Source: Margaritifera margaritifera
Taxonomy: Eukaryota > Mollusca > Bivalvia > Unionida > Margaritiferidae
Assembly: GCA_029931535.1 (NCBI GenBank)
Contig: JAQPZY010001346.1
Location: 620,001-684,000, forward strand
Length of the DNA stretch: 64,000 bases
Reading direction: 5' to 3'
Below are positions 10,555-23,025 of the stretch, one piece after another. Under the pieces are notes generated by a model. That model was not told the DNA's origin. It saw only the letters and a program-made list of their open reading frames with translations, and made no database searches. A program made the position numbers and the translations under genes. Every line of letters starts with the position of its first letter. Position 1 is the stretch's first letter.

Positions 10555-12190
10555 ATGCTAATACTCATCCACCACCTAATATGGCTACTGCTGAACAGAA
10601 TTTGATCATATGTGACAGCACGTCAGCATGAAGACCTTTACAATTTTTACAGATGATGCTGATCTGCCATCAAATACAGATACCATTACTAAAAATAGAC
10701 AATTTTATAAATTACTTCTCCAAAACTGTTGAATAGAATTTGACTAAACTTGACAGAAAGCATCCTGGCATAAAGACCTTTTAAGTTTATGCAAATGATG
10801 CCAATCCACCATCAAATATGGCTGCCATTACTAAAGATAGAAACAGCATGAAACAACTTCGTAAAAACTGCTGCCTTGAATTTGACCAATCATGATACAT
10901 GAAGATCTTTTAGATTTATGCAAATGATGCCAATCTATCATCAAAAATATCAATTGTTACTCTTGTTATGTATGATGTTTATATAATATTATAAATATTT
11001 TAGGAAATTGTAAATGTTTCTTGACTTTAATATTTGCTTAAACCTTAATGTTATCTATAAGGTTTACATGTTTAGCTATTGTCCTTGAATTAGGTTGTTT
11101 ATTTAGTATCTGAGTTCAAGGACGGTGGTAAACAAGTTGTTTTTTTTCAATTTGAGGACAGGCTTGATTTTGTTTACAGATAAAACTACAATTTCCTTGA
11201 GAATTATGTGTTAAAAGTCACATACACCATATAATTTTCTAGAACATTCTGTCATGTGACCTATCTCTATATATACCATGTTTAGTGGACAGTTTTCAGT
11301 TTTGACCTTACCATCAGCATGTTAAGAGTCATTACAGTCATGAAAAATCATTCCTAATTTAGAGAGGAATTAACATATTTTTATTGGAGTGTAACAGTGC
11401 TCATAGACTTGGATTTTGAATTTATGATTTTGGGATTTATGTGAACTTATTCAAAGATATTCTGGAGTACTTCATTTTGGCACATCAGCACATTAAAGAC
11501 TACTGGTGCATCATGACATTAAAGACTCCTGGTACATCAGCACATTCAATAATACTGAATTTCATTCAAAACATTCTATATTTAGGACACTTATGATTAT
11601 TGGATTATGTGGATTTTAATTCATGTTGCTGTAAGTGTCTTTTGATTTTCATTTTAATTATCTAGAAATAAATTGTTTGTTGATTTTTACTTGATTTGTT
11701 GATTTTACTTTCTTTCTGTTACATTATTTTAAGACCATAGAGTTGTAACACTCTAAAAAGAGAAAAACATTAAACACAACTGAATTTGATCAAATTTGAT
11801 AGAAAACATCTTAGCATATGTGGTTTTCAATTTTTTTACAAATGATGCCAATCCACCAATAACAGTAGGAAAAGATCTACATAATTTTTTCTCAAACAAA
11901 ACTACTAAACATGTTTTGGTTAGCTTTGATACAAAGCATCCTGGCATGGGGGCCTTTCAGTATTGGACAAATTATGCTGATGTGCCATCAGACATGGATT
12001 ACAATAGTAAAACTAGAAAAACCTTGAAACAGTTGTTTTCATAACATATGCAATCAACATCATTGGAAGAAATTTCAACAGGAAGCATCCTACATAACAG
12101 ATTTCTTTGCCAACTGCTCATGCATTTAACTGTTTTGCAGATGTCACCCAGATGAGTGATCTCAGCTCTTCTCTCCATATATCCATCCAT
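10555..12190 (+). repeat. Family A ~145-bp tandem array, split by a solo LTR
   Basis: Decayed monomers each contain a version of GACAGAAAGCATCCTGGCAT, AAATGATGCCAATC, ATCAAATATGGC and CCATTACTAAAAATAGAAAA. The LTR at 10964-11750 splits a monomer between CCATTACT and AAAAATAG equivalents. The right end carries GCCAACTGCTC and GAGTGATCTCAG, matching the 3' ends of the other complete copies. Confidence 0.8.
10964..11750 (+). mobile_element. Solo LTR (LTR family 1, copy 1)
   Basis: 787 bp beginning TGTTATGTATG and ending GTTGTAACA (TGTTA...TAACA termini). It is flanked by CTCT at 10960-10963 and 11751-11754. It has a TATA-like run near 11270 and an AATAAA-type signal near 11668. Related copies lie at 39380-40114 (reverse) and 48165-49077. 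No internal coding sequence is attached, so it is a recombined solo LTR. Confidence 0.8.
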
Positions 12191-12622
12191 TATCTACACT
12201 TTTGTTTCTAGAGAATAACTGAAATTGTTCTAGGTATTTCTATAAACTGTGGTACACATATTGGACTAATGGTCAAAACTATTTAAAAAAATTTACATTC
12301 AGTATTTGTAATGTTTTAATTTGTTTGTTATCCACCTAACCATTATCCACACTTTAGCTTCTGGGGAAAAACTGAAAGATCATTTAAGATATCTGTATGA
12401 AATTTGGTACACTTATTATATTAGTATGCAAATAGAGAATGCTGGACCATAGGGTACTTTCAGTAGAAGTCTTTACATAAGCAAGGGACTGGGTATGATA
12501 TGTCACTACTAGCTGACTCTTGTTTACACATTTTTCAACTTTTTATGGACTTAGACTTCAACAAACCTTGTTTGCACAATTGAGCACAAGCTACTCAAGA
12601 TAGATAAAATGAAATTTTGGAA

Positions 12623-12676
<54 letters not shown>

Positions 12677-14519
12677 TCTACAGGCTATTTCAGTAACTTC
12701 TCAATTCTTTTACATGTGTTTAAACCTTTTGAACTAATTTTTTTTTTAGCAAAACATTGTTGGCATGATTCAGTAAAAACCACTATAGGTAGATCAATGA
12801 AAGGTGACATGGTTATTTGTATTCATATGTAGATGACCTGTTTAGATTTTCATCCAATTATTGCAATATTTTTTTTTTAAAATTTGGACATCAACATTTA
12901 GGTCTGCATGTGTGCAGTGGGAGCATATGTGTTTTACAAACACATGACTAGTTATGTCAAGCGTCATTGTGGAATGAAGTGGATCATTGACCCTTTGCTA
13001 GCAAAGCTTTATGTTCAAGGGAAAACAATTCTACAATGGAAATATTTAACATTACATATTTCACTTCTCATTAATTCTTTCAATGTGCTTAATACATTTT
13101 TGACAACTAGAAGTATGGCAGCATTTGAATGCAAACAGTGTTCCAATTAATGCAGGCAATACCTCTACACAAATTCATGCATGTCAATCAATTTTGATTT
13201 CCATATTTTCTTGAAAACAGTTAACCCTTGAATTAAGCTAATTTTGTTAATTTAAAAGTGTTTGATGTAAGCAGATATTTAGGGCAAAAGTAATTATTTT
13301 CACTGTCACCAGCTAGACAGAGAGCAGTGACACCCAAAATAAAATCATTAAATTTTAGAAGTACAAACTGACAGTGGCTTCAGTAGATATGTGACACTTA
13401 CTGAATGAATATGTAGTCTTCGAGAGGAATGGTTTGATCTCCTTTTCTCACTCAATAGACAGGGTTATCTTGAATTTTACTCTTGAGTTAAGTAAGTCTA
13501 TCTTACCCCAGGGTAGATTGGTCATGTGCAAACTGTTTCAAATTACAGCTCATACCACAGATGCTCCTTACAAGAGAAAAGCTTACATATAAAATATTTC
13601 CAATTATGAAAGATATCATTCCTTTCACAACACTCTTTGCTCATGTGAATGCCCTTTGAAAAGCAACTTTTGTCCATATGTAGTAAGCTATATATTGAAA
13701 AACATTGTTTGTGGTGAGTGGGAAAATAATTTTCCTTATGTTTGTGAGCAGGATATGAAAGTTCAACCCGTAGGATTAAGATGTGTTCAAGGGATTCAGC
13801 AGACTTTGTCCCTAGGCACAAATCTTATTCGCCTTTGGTTGAATTTTCTTATCCTGATCACACACATAGGGAAGATTCTGATTGTCTTCTGATAAGATGA
13901 CTAAATGTACTGGATCCTAATTTGGGTACTTTCATTGTAATTGAGGATTACTAACCATGAGCAAATGTAGGTCAAAGTGATCTACTTTCATGTTTCAGTG
14001 ATTGCAGTAAGTTTTTTACATTTTACTAAATATCACTTTTACATTGTTGCTTACACACTATTTACAATGTGTGCATTCATTTCAAGGATGATTTATTACT
14101 AATTTTATTTACACAGGACAGTATAATTTTCATTTAGCCAACAAGTGCATTAACCTGACACATCATGCAATAATGACTCATCTAAGAACACAATTTATTT
14201 CACTATTGATTAATTCAAAATTTTCCTTGGGAACAGTTTGAGAGAAATTGACAAGACAAACTGTATTTTCATTTTTTAATAGTTTTAGTAGGAATTTCAA
14301 AAGGTGAAATAAATTCCCCCCACTGGATTTATATAAATTGAGATCCAAACAAACCCGTCTAGCCACTTGTTATGAGAGTCATTTGTCCTGTTTTCATAAG
14401 TGAGAGTACATCTAATTTAGCAAATATTGTGCCTCTTTAGCATGATCATCATTCAGAAATTAACCAGATTTTATGGAACCATATCTCCATTAATACAGTG
14501 ACTGTTATCATCTTTTCAG
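12191..14519. other. Intron, with weak ~150-bp repeat at its start
   Basis: 12191-12510 holds about two very decayed copies of a unit with TTATCCACACTTT...GAAATTTGGTACAC. The rest is AT-rich and unrecognised apart from the TA microsatellite. Confidence 0.5.
12625..12672. repeat. (TA)n microsatellite
   Basis: About 24 uninterrupted TA units. Confidence 0.95.
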
Positions 14520-14704
14520 TGTGGCTTGTGGCATTCGGTGCACATTGATGACCTAAGGGTACAAAGCATTGATATGCCTACCATACAGGGCATGATGGGG
14601 GTATCCATAGCAACACTACTGGAGAGGGCAATCACTAGTCAGGCATCAGGAAAAGTTGCCATGGAAACAAATAAGATGAGAGATCGTGATGTTCCAGAGG
14701 AAGT
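14520..14704 (+). CDS. RNF213-like: RNF213-like E3 ligase, exon 2 of 9
   Basis: Acceptor tcttttcag at 14511-14519 and donor gtatgt at 14705. Phase 0 in, phase 2 out (ends GAA GT). The protein opens CGLWHSVHIDDLRVQSIDM. The G-L-W-x-S-V-H-I-D-D-L block is the most distinctive RNF213 signature in the window. It continues through GVSIATLLERAIT, then a polar, probably flexible linker. A donor two bases earlier (gtgtat) is possible, but only the chosen one keeps the frame with exon 3 (GT + C = Val). Confidence 0.9.
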
Positions 14705-15029
14705 GTATGTATAGAGAAATATAGGGAAGCACTTTGTTTTCATTTAAAGTTTTATCTGTGTTTTATAAATCACAAATTTGTTGTATTTTTATTTCTTTTG
14801 TCATAGTAATTTGCTGTCATATAATCTGACCTTCCTGAGAAATAAAGGATACTGATATAATATTGCTATTCAAACATCTATTTAAAACTCATTTTTCTTA
14901 TCCAACCAGTCAAGCATCAAGTACTTCAAGGGTCATCTTGTATTCAGTACTTTCCAAGTAAAGCTAGATTATGTGCATTCACTGCAAACCAATACGGAAA
15001 ACATGAAACTGTAAAGTCCTTCATTACTG
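14705..15029. other. Intron, no recognised element
   Basis: Short AT-rich stretch, nothing recognised. Confidence 0.5.
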
Positions 15030-16404
15030 CAGGCCTAGAATTTAACATAAGTTTCTTTGTAGCCAGAAGGACTAGTAGATTGAGAAATTTACTAGTCCTG
15101 CTGAACATTCACTAGTCCTTCCCACAAACAATGTCAGACACTTTTCTGAATTAACAACACTTTATTTCTTAAACATCACCATCATTCATAAACTAGAAGT
15201 ATAAATCTTGCCTTAGAAAACCACCAATGCTACTTGAAAATATTCACTGCAAGTTCACAAGAAAAAACAATGACGTATTTTACAGAAATGAACTGTAATA
15301 AACGATGACTGGATAAACATTATTTTACAGCCTTGTCATCTGGAAGAAACAGAAAACAAATAACTTAATAAGAGAAACAAAAAAAGACTTAATTCACCCT
15401 GGTTATTATGTATCATTACTCACAGACAAACGATTTGAAGCAATACCTGTCATGTTAGAGTGAAAGCAGGCTGAGAAGATCTCTCACTATGACAGTATAG
15501 GTATTGTGTGGATTTTCAATACAGAATTACAAACAATACCAACCTGGAAAAAGCCAGATTCATCACATAGAGAGCACAATGTCAATGTGGTTGTCATGTG
15601 ATACCAACAAAAACTGTGCTGACATGTGCTCTCTGCTTGGCGAATCTTGCTTTCTCCAGGTTGCTGCGACAACAAGAGGTTTCTGGTGTTTATTCTTGGA
15701 ATTAATATGTTGAAAATTATGTATCCTTTCGGTTTTTTACAAACATTGAGTGACTTTCATTTAATATTTTTGAATTTTTTTGCACAACATTGGAAAGGGA
15801 GTTTTTGTTGATATCACGTAACTATTGGACTTATGATGTCGTGGGACATGTAGGATGCAAGAGTTTAGTAATCATGTGACTAGCAATTCAAATGAAGAGT
15901 ACCAGGTCAAATTTTGTCAACGCTGTAGTTTTGTCTTGTCTGTTAATGAATTAAAGACACAACAAATATTATGCTGGCAATTTTTGAGAAGAAAAATCTT
16001 CTTCCGATCGATTTCATGCAGGTAGGACTTAATATAAGACTATTTAAGTTTGCTAGGCCCAGTGGTAAGAGGATAGCTACCCAATGCCGACAACATGTGG
16101 TTTTAGTAAAACCGGTCAAGATTTATAGAGCTTCGTTATGAAATATGATAAGTCAAATCCTAATTGTTCTAAGCCTTTAGGGAGCAACTGAATCATGGGA
16201 ATTTATTCAATTAGTTCCTGGAGAACTTGGACATTGTCTGATCATTTAGATTTTCAAAAATTGTCTATCATAGCTTAAATATACACTGACTGTCAACAAA
16301 TGAAATTTTACTAGCCATCGAACTGTTAAAATTATGAAAACTACTGGTCTGACAGGAAATTTACTAGCCTCAGGCTGGTGGACTACAGCTAATTTCAAGC
16401 CCTG
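15030..16404. mobile_element. hAT-like non-autonomous element
   Basis: Left end CAGGCCTAGAATTTAAC; the right end read in reverse is CAGGGCTTGAAATTAGC. Both are followed by ACTAGTAAATTT-like subterminal motifs. CAGGG-type ends suggest hAT. I could not see a clean 8-bp target duplication (left flank ends cattactg, right flank begins ttacttag). No transposase was recognised inside. Confidence 0.5.
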
Positions 16405-16484
16405 TTACTTAGAAACCAAAGTTGTAGTTATATTTCCAGTTTCACAAAGAAGGTAAAAGAGTTTTGTAAGATGTTAGATTTATT

Positions 16485-18170
16485 AGCTCAACTGGCGATA
16501 AGGCCAAGTGAGCTTGTGGTATAGCCCTGTGTCCAGCATGCATGTGTTAACAATTGCTATTTTAGACCTCTTCTCAATTAGCACTGGATGAATTTTGACC
16601 AGATTTAGCTGAGAGTATCCTGGCATGAGAGGGCTTTCAAATATATACAAATGATGCCAATATGCCATCAATTATGGCTGCCATTACTAAAACTAAAAAT
16701 TCCTTTTAACAATTTCTCAGAAACTGCTGAACAGATTGACAGAAAGCATCATGGCATGAATACCTTTCAAATTTATACAAATGATGCAAATCCACCTTCA
16801 AATATGGCCATCATTACTAAACATAGAAAAACCTGTCTATTGCTCATTAACAATTGCTCTTTTCAGCTTCTTTGCAAAACTTTTAAGTTTGAACAAATTA
16901 TGCCAATCCACCATCAAATATGACTGCCATTACTAAAAACAGGAATAATAAACCTATAAACCACTGCTTCTTCAAAACTGTTCAACAGAATTTGATATTT
17001 GACAGAAAGTATCTTGACAGGAAGACTTTTCAAACCTGTACAAAAATAAGTTGATCTGCCATCCAAAATGGCTGCTGTTATTTAAAAAAAGAAAAACACT
17101 TAAGCAACATCTCAAAAGACCCTTAATAGCATTTGACCAAATTTGACAGAGCATCCTGGCATAGAGGACATTCAAGTTTATACATCTGATGCTGATCTAC
17201 CACCAAATGTAGCCTCCATTACTATAAGTAGAAAGCCTCTAAAGGACTTCTTCTCAAAAACTACTGAACAGAATATGATCATATTTGACAGAAAGCATGC
17301 TGGCATAAAAACCTTTCAGATGTGTACAAATGATTCCAATCACTTTCAGATAAGGCCACCGTTGCAAATTTTTTTTAAAAAAAGCTTTAAATTACATCAA
17401 ATTTGACCAAACTTGAAAGAAACATCCTTCCATAAGGACTTTTCAGATTTGTAGAAACAATGCCAATCAGCCACCAGATATGGCCACCATTGTTAAAAAT
17501 AGTAAAAACTTTAAACTACTACTTCAAACTGCTGGATAGAATTTGACCAAACATGACAGAAAGCATATTGGCTTGAAGACTGTTTAATATTTTTACAAAT
17601 GATGCTGATCTGTGATTAGATTTGGTCACCATTACTGAAATTGACCAAATTTTTCAGAAAATATTATGGCCTGAAAGGCATTTAAATTTATATGAATGAT
17701 GCCAATCTGCCATCAAATATGGCTGCTGTTACTGAAAATAAAGAAACTGCTGTTACTGAAAATAGATAAATCTTTAATTACTTCTAAAACAGTACTTAAC
17801 AGACATCCATAGAATTTAACTGAAAGTGACTTAGCTTGAATGCCATTAGGTTTTATACTAATAATGCCATTCCACCATCAAATATGGATGCCATTACCAA
17901 AAGGAGAAAAACTTGTACATAACTTTATCTCAAAAACTGCTACACATAATTTGATCAACTTTGACATAAAGCAGCTAGCATATTCAATATTGGACAAATG
18001 ATGCTGATGTACCAGATATGAATGAAGATAAAAATAAAGAGAAACCTTTAAACATATGTTTTCATAACATATGCAATCATCAGCACTGGACAAAATTTAT
18101 ACCGAAAGCATCTTACTGACCCAGATTTATTGCCAATTTTTCTTGTATTTGGCATTTAGGTTATTAAGTA
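16485..18170 (+). repeat. Family A tandem array, near-complete copy
   Basis: Head AGCTCAACTGGCGATAAGGC can fold on itself with the following CCAAGTGAGCTT. About ten decayed monomers follow, spaced about 127-147 bp by the GACAGAAAGCAT motif (16735, 16999, 17146, 17287, 17554 among others). It ends in the CCAGATTT-TTGCCAATTTTTCTTGTATTTGGC tail shared with other copies. Confidence 0.8.
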
Positions 18171-18677
18171 CTTATGATAGAGGGATAGGTATAAGATGAA
18201 GTTGTGTGCATTTGCAACATGCACAGTGGAGAGAATGTTGGCATGCTTTCATGTACTGTGAAATTGCTTTATATGTTGTATTATGGAAACAATTCCCTGT
18301 CTGAAGCAAATGGCTGATGGAAATAGTTCCTCCCATGTGCTAGAGAAATGAGCATGAACTAGTCCAAAAGTACACAAACTTTAGCAGTTATTAAAATAGG
18401 GAAATTGAATATTCCCATAGTAGACAATACTAAAAGTACAATAAATGAATTACAAAATACACAAAAAAATAAAAAGATTATTGACACAATTTTTTCCATC
18501 CAATTTACCTCGGAAGTAGTTCAGGATGTAAAAATGACTGAGCACATTATGACCATGATCATCAGCCACATCACAAGCCAGCAAGTGACTTTGGGTTTGG
18601 TCAGGGTTTCCAGCTGCATGATATTGCTTTATTTCCTGATCCACTCAAAATACAGTCTAGTTCTCACTCGTTTGCAG
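18171..18677. other. Intron, no recognised element
   Basis: About 500 bp of AT-rich sequence ending in the tract and AG of the exon 3 acceptor. Confidence 0.5.
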
Positions 18678-18820
18678 CTACAAACTAAATGCTCACAGTC
18701 TGATTCTGCCCTGTGTCCAGTCTGCCCTGGCCATGATCAAGGACAGAGAGGAAGCCACTGAGAGATCAACAGAAAGAGTTAATTTGGTGTTTAATTTACT
18801 GCGCAACACATCTACTGGAG
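18678..18820 (+). CDS. RNF213-like: RNF213-like E3 ligase, exon 3 of 9
   Basis: Acceptor ctcactcgtttgcag ending at 18677 and donor gttagt at 18821. One base completes the Val codon from exon 2; the exon leaves in phase 1. The protein reads YKLNAHSLILPCVQSALAM, then IKDREEATERSTERV and VFNLLRNTSTG. A C-V-Q-x-A-x-x-M followed by a charged helix and a leucine-rich helix fits the RNF213 segment downstream of the VHIDDL block. A second in-frame AG lies 21 bases inside the exon and could be a minor acceptor. Confidence 0.85.
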
Positions 18821-19744
18821 GTTAGTTGCTTCAAAAATGTTATTTTTGATATTTTTTAAGAATAATGGAGTCATTATCAGCCCACTTGCAGTTTGTGCCC
18901 AAGTACATGCAGTCTGTATACACAGATTGGTGAATTTCAGCTTTATTGTATGCCAATTCCCAGAAACAGGCAGTATATGGGATTCACTATGTCCATCAGT
19001 CTGTGCATCCATTCACCATTCCATGTTTGTCCTTCTGTACTTCCATCTGTTCTCCATCTCCAGAATATAATGTGGATATTAGTAAGCCTATTGACACCAG
19101 ACTCGTGGTGTTAATGCATTATTGGATAATGGTGTGTCCTATTTAGAATTGGCTAATCTGATCAGGATCAGTATTGATTATCAGTATTGTTCTATCAATA
19201 AGTAGCCATGAATTTTTAATTGTTTTACAGTAAATTGGAAAAATGACTTGCAGGGAAGTTAATGTAAATTACAAAGGTGTCATGCAAAGTACACCATACC
19301 ATCTCTACACAATCTTTGTATGTGGGACAGGAATTTGACCTCTGATAGTCATAATAATATTTTTAATCAATATTTGGAACAATGATTTTTCTTTCCCATG
19401 TCTTATAAAATAGGCAGAAGAAACAGGAGAGACTTTTTTCCCTCTATAATAGAATTAAACAGTTTCTTAATTCTAAACTTCTTATGTACATGAGTATTTC
19501 TCTTGCATATTTCTGAAATGGATCTAACTATTGCATTTCATTTTATTAATCCATAATGACAAGGTTTCAAATGACACATTATGTTGGAAAGAGATAGTGG
19601 AATGGAAGTTTACAGCGACTAAGCACCAGTCTAGGTCAGAACTTAATGGAACCTCATTGATCAAGAACATTGTGGTTATCTTTCTCATTTTAATATACAT
19701 GATTATGCTGTCCCTCTAGTGACAATTTTCAATAGAATTCGACT
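18821..19744. other. Intron, no recognised element
   Basis: AT-rich; nothing recognised. A 10-base C run lies at the right edge (about 19745). Confidence 0.5.
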
Positions 19745-20230
19745 CCCCCCCCCCCACCTTAAAATTTTCAATTCCAGTTGAATTCCACTGAAAATACCAC
19801 TAAATTTACACTGGAATAAATTGATGGGATTCCAGTAGAATTCCACTGGGATTCCATTTTTCTGTGACTGGAATTCCAGGGAAAATTCACTGCGATTCCA
19901 CTGAAATTCCAGTATACCATCATTGGAATTGCAGGGAAAATCCACTAAAATTCTGCTGGTGTTCAATCATGCTGGAATCCAGTTTGAATTCAGCAAACTC
20001 ACTGGAATATCCCACACAAAAAATCTGAAACATATTCAACTCATATTCAAGTATACTTACTGGGAGTCAATTAGGATTCCAACATATTCACTGGAATTCC
20101 AGGAAAATCCTCTGGGATTCCACCATACTGTCACTGAATTCATGGCAAAATCCACTTCTATTCCATTATGCTTTTATTGTAATCCCATATTAAAAATCTC
20201 CACAATTCCCAAGAAATATCCAAACCATGT
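19745..20230. repeat. Degenerate GGAATTCCA-type minisatellite
   Basis: GGAATTCCA, GGATTCCA and TGGAATTCCAGG variants recur every 20-50 bases with CACTG/AAAATCCACT linkers. The core GGAATTCC is a palindrome. Confidence 0.75.
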
Positions 20231-20900
20231 AATTATGCACTTTTGAGATCAAATAAAATTCAGATGTAAGATATCCAATAAATATTCTAAATAACTTGTT
20301 TCCTTTTTACCCTGCTTTTACGACCATGAACAATCTTATTGTATTTCATTATATTTGAAAATGTATTGGCTCTGTTTTATGATACTTCATGGTTTAATCA
20401 TGAGTAATACTTTGAAATACCATTAAAAACAACCATGAATGTTGAATTGGCCATTTTGTCTCCTGAATAGGCCATGAAAATCATGGAAATCTGATTATGA
20501 AGTTCACGATCAGAATGGGTGATTTTACATTAATATTTTTTCACGGTATTTGATGGTGTTGCACATGAAAAACCCTGTGTTGAAATATAATGAAGAAACA
20601 TGATCACTGGGTTCATGAAAACCATAAGATGTCATGAAATACCATGATCAAACAAAAGTTATGCGTTGTAAAGTAATGTAATTAAATATACATGTAGTTG
20701 TGTCATGAAGAGTTATAACACAAACCATTCAGAAAATCAGAGTATTCAACAAAATACAGTTTTTTATGACCTATTGTATTTGTCATTTAAGAATCTGTTG
20801 CATTATTTTGAGTTTTAAGCCTAGTTTCTTTGAAATATTACTGAAAAATCATGTTTTTAGTGTCACATGTCATGTTATGGGAGATATGATCTTGAGAAGT
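20231..20900. repeat. Decayed CATGAAAA-rich repeat region
   Basis: Short variants of CATGAAAACCATGA and ATGAAATACCATGA recur irregularly between about 20330 and 20660. The rest is unrecognised. Confidence 0.4.
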
Positions 20901-20929
20901 CAGATCCCAACACTTCTCAGGACTTAATG

Positions 20930-21800
20930 TACGTGGGGATGAATTTCCTCACCAAACAAGGAGGGTTCACATCCCAACAGACAGATTCTGTCCCTCATAG
21001 CAGGTCTTATGACTAAGACTTTGTTATTGGCTCACCTTTACCTCTCTCTCTTAAGAACTCTGAATGTGGCTGCAGATCTATTTCCCCTAGGGAGACTTCA
21101 CTTGTGCCCCAACCAGTTCCTGCTTCTAGTAAACTGGAAACTGCACAAGGACCTGCTATCAGCTCATATTCCTCAGGGATCAGGTTTTCATCACTACCTG
21201 AGTTGGTGGGTAGATGTGTATCAGTTGCTGACCCGTTTCCCAATTCATAACCCTGAACCCCACTTATTTCTGTACACAGACACATCAGATTCAGGATGGG
21301 GTGCTCACCTTGAGCCATACGGGTAGTTCTTCAGGGACTTTAGTCTCAGGATGAAGCAACTCTTCATTTAGACATCCTGGAAATGTGCACAGTGTTTCTA
21401 TCCCTACATGGGTGTGTCAACCGTGCAAGGCATCATTATGTTATGGTCACCTTGGACAACACATCAGTAGTAGCATACCCTGGGCATCAGGGAGGTACAC
21501 ATGTTCCTTCTCTTTGCATGGAAGTCTGGAACCTTCTCCAATGGACAGTCTCAGAGGAGATCACTCTCAGAGTCCTCTGGGTAGAAGGAATATCCTGCCA
21601 AATAGCCTGTCCAGATGGGGCCAGGTGGTCCTCATGGAATGGTCTGCACCAGTCAGTAGTAGAGGCACTTTTTCAATTGTGGAGGAGACCATTAGTGCAC
21701 TTGTTTACTATGAGACTGAACAACAGGCTCCCCTTTTTATGTCTCTCCAGTGCCAGATCAGAGAGTCTGGGCAGTGGATGCTTTGAGTTTGAAATGGGAT
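20930..21800 (+). pseudogene. DIRS-like RT/RNase H relic
   Basis: The first part (to 21326) reads LGMNF-like, then LLRTLNVAADLFPLGRLHL and LYTDTSDSGWGAHLE, the RNase H first-Asp block. The next (21383-21925) has VMVTLDNTSVVAYPGHQGGT and SLCMEVWNLLQW. Then come a degraded N-x-x-AD-x-LSR equivalent and HLFTMRLNNRLPFLC, all characteristic of DIRS RNase H and its tail. The fragments lie in different frames, with a stop at 21327-21329. Confidence 0.75.
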
Positions 21801-22139
21801 CATCTGTATGGTTATATCTTGCTGCCTTTCAAAATAATTCCACAGGTTCTCCATCAAGTCAGAATTTCCACTTCCTGGTTTATCCTGATATAACACCTGT
21901 GGCCACAATGGTCATGGTTCAATGATCTACTCAACCTGTGGGTAGATGAACCTAGGAGATTACCATAGAGGAGCAACCTGATGTCACAGCACACTAGGTC
22001 TCTCCTACACAACAACCCACATATTCTCTACCTTCATGCTTGGTTCATCTCAAAAGATCAATCCACCAAGACCAGTTTTTCAAGCAAGGTTGTCAACTGC
22101 ATTGCCCCGGCTAGCAGGCAATCCAATCCAAAATTTATG

Positions 22140-23010
22140 ATGCAAAGTAGAGAATCTTCTGTAAAGGGTGCAGTATGAAACGCTTTGATCATAGCTATCC
22201 CCCTTTAAATGCAGTTGCAGACTTTCTTCACTTTCTTTTCGAGGAAAGAGAATGTTCTGTTTCTACTGTTAAGGGCTATAAGGCAGCCATTTCTAACACT
22301 CTTAAGTTCCCAAAGAGTTCCACCATTGGGTCAGACCCTCAGCTTTCTGATCTTATTAGGTATTTTGAGCTTCAGAGACTGGTATCTTGGTCGTTAATGC
22401 CCAGATGGAACCTTACTCTGTTCTTTGGGTGTTATAAAAACTATCTAATGAACCTTTGAGTGAGCTTCCTTCAAGAACTTTACCATTAAGACAGTCTTCC
22501 TCCTCTCCATGGCATCACCAGCAAGAAGAAATGAGCTTTATGCCTTGTTAGTGGAAAAGGGTTGTTTACAGTTCAATGGTAACTAGGATTCTGTTTCTTT
22601 TCTTTGCCAACCTGGGTTTCTGGCTAAGAATCACCTACCTTCACTAGCTCCAGTTCCTATTGAATTCCCAGTTACAGTCATATCTATGCTGGGGATGATC
22701 AAGTTAGGCTCCTTTGCCCAGTTAGAGAACTAAGGTTTTATTTGGCTTCTTTTAAAGGGAAAAGGAAGGGTTGGTATAAACTCCTTGTACCTTGCAAGGA
22801 TTCCTCCAATATTTCAGTGGCCACCATTTCCAGGTGGTTCAAGAAAGCCTATCAGTCCTTTACCAAGAGAAATCTTTCTTTCATGAAAGTTTAAGCCCAA
22901 GAGGGTACAGCTATTGCTGCATCTTGGGCCCACTTGAATCCTATTTGGATGAAGCTATGAGAGCAGACTTCTGGCAGTCTCACACTACCTTTTTATCATT
23001 TTACCTTTGA
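22140..23010 (+). pseudogene. DIRS-like tyrosine recombinase relic
   Basis: 22175-22459 includes ADFLHFLFEERECSVSTVKG and YKAAISNTL, the SAM-like N-terminal domain of tyrosine recombinases. Downstream, in a changed frame, 22830-22990 reads FKKAYQSFTKRNLSFMKV and then GTAIAASWAHLNP, near the region of the conserved catalytic R/H and A-S-W-A block. Several frameshifts make it non-functional. Confidence 0.7.
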
Positions 23011-23025
23011 TCTTTGGTGGACAAG

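Larger units (their letters stand above)
20900..23025 (+). mobile_element. DIRS-like tyrosine-recombinase retrotransposon relic
   Basis: Coding relics in order: RT C-terminus/RNase H (about 20930-21800), a methyltransferase-less spacer, then a tyrosine recombinase region (22170-23010). This layout and the sequence blocks match DIRS-type elements rather than LTR elements. Frames are broken throughout and a core RT palm with a YxDD box is not seen, so this is a 5'-truncated, dead copy. Confidence 0.75.

Noticed and set aside
13543..13821. 92-codon - strand frame rich in Cys and His
   Set aside because: Cys/His spacing does not fit a C2H2 or other finger, and the opposite strand is equally open.
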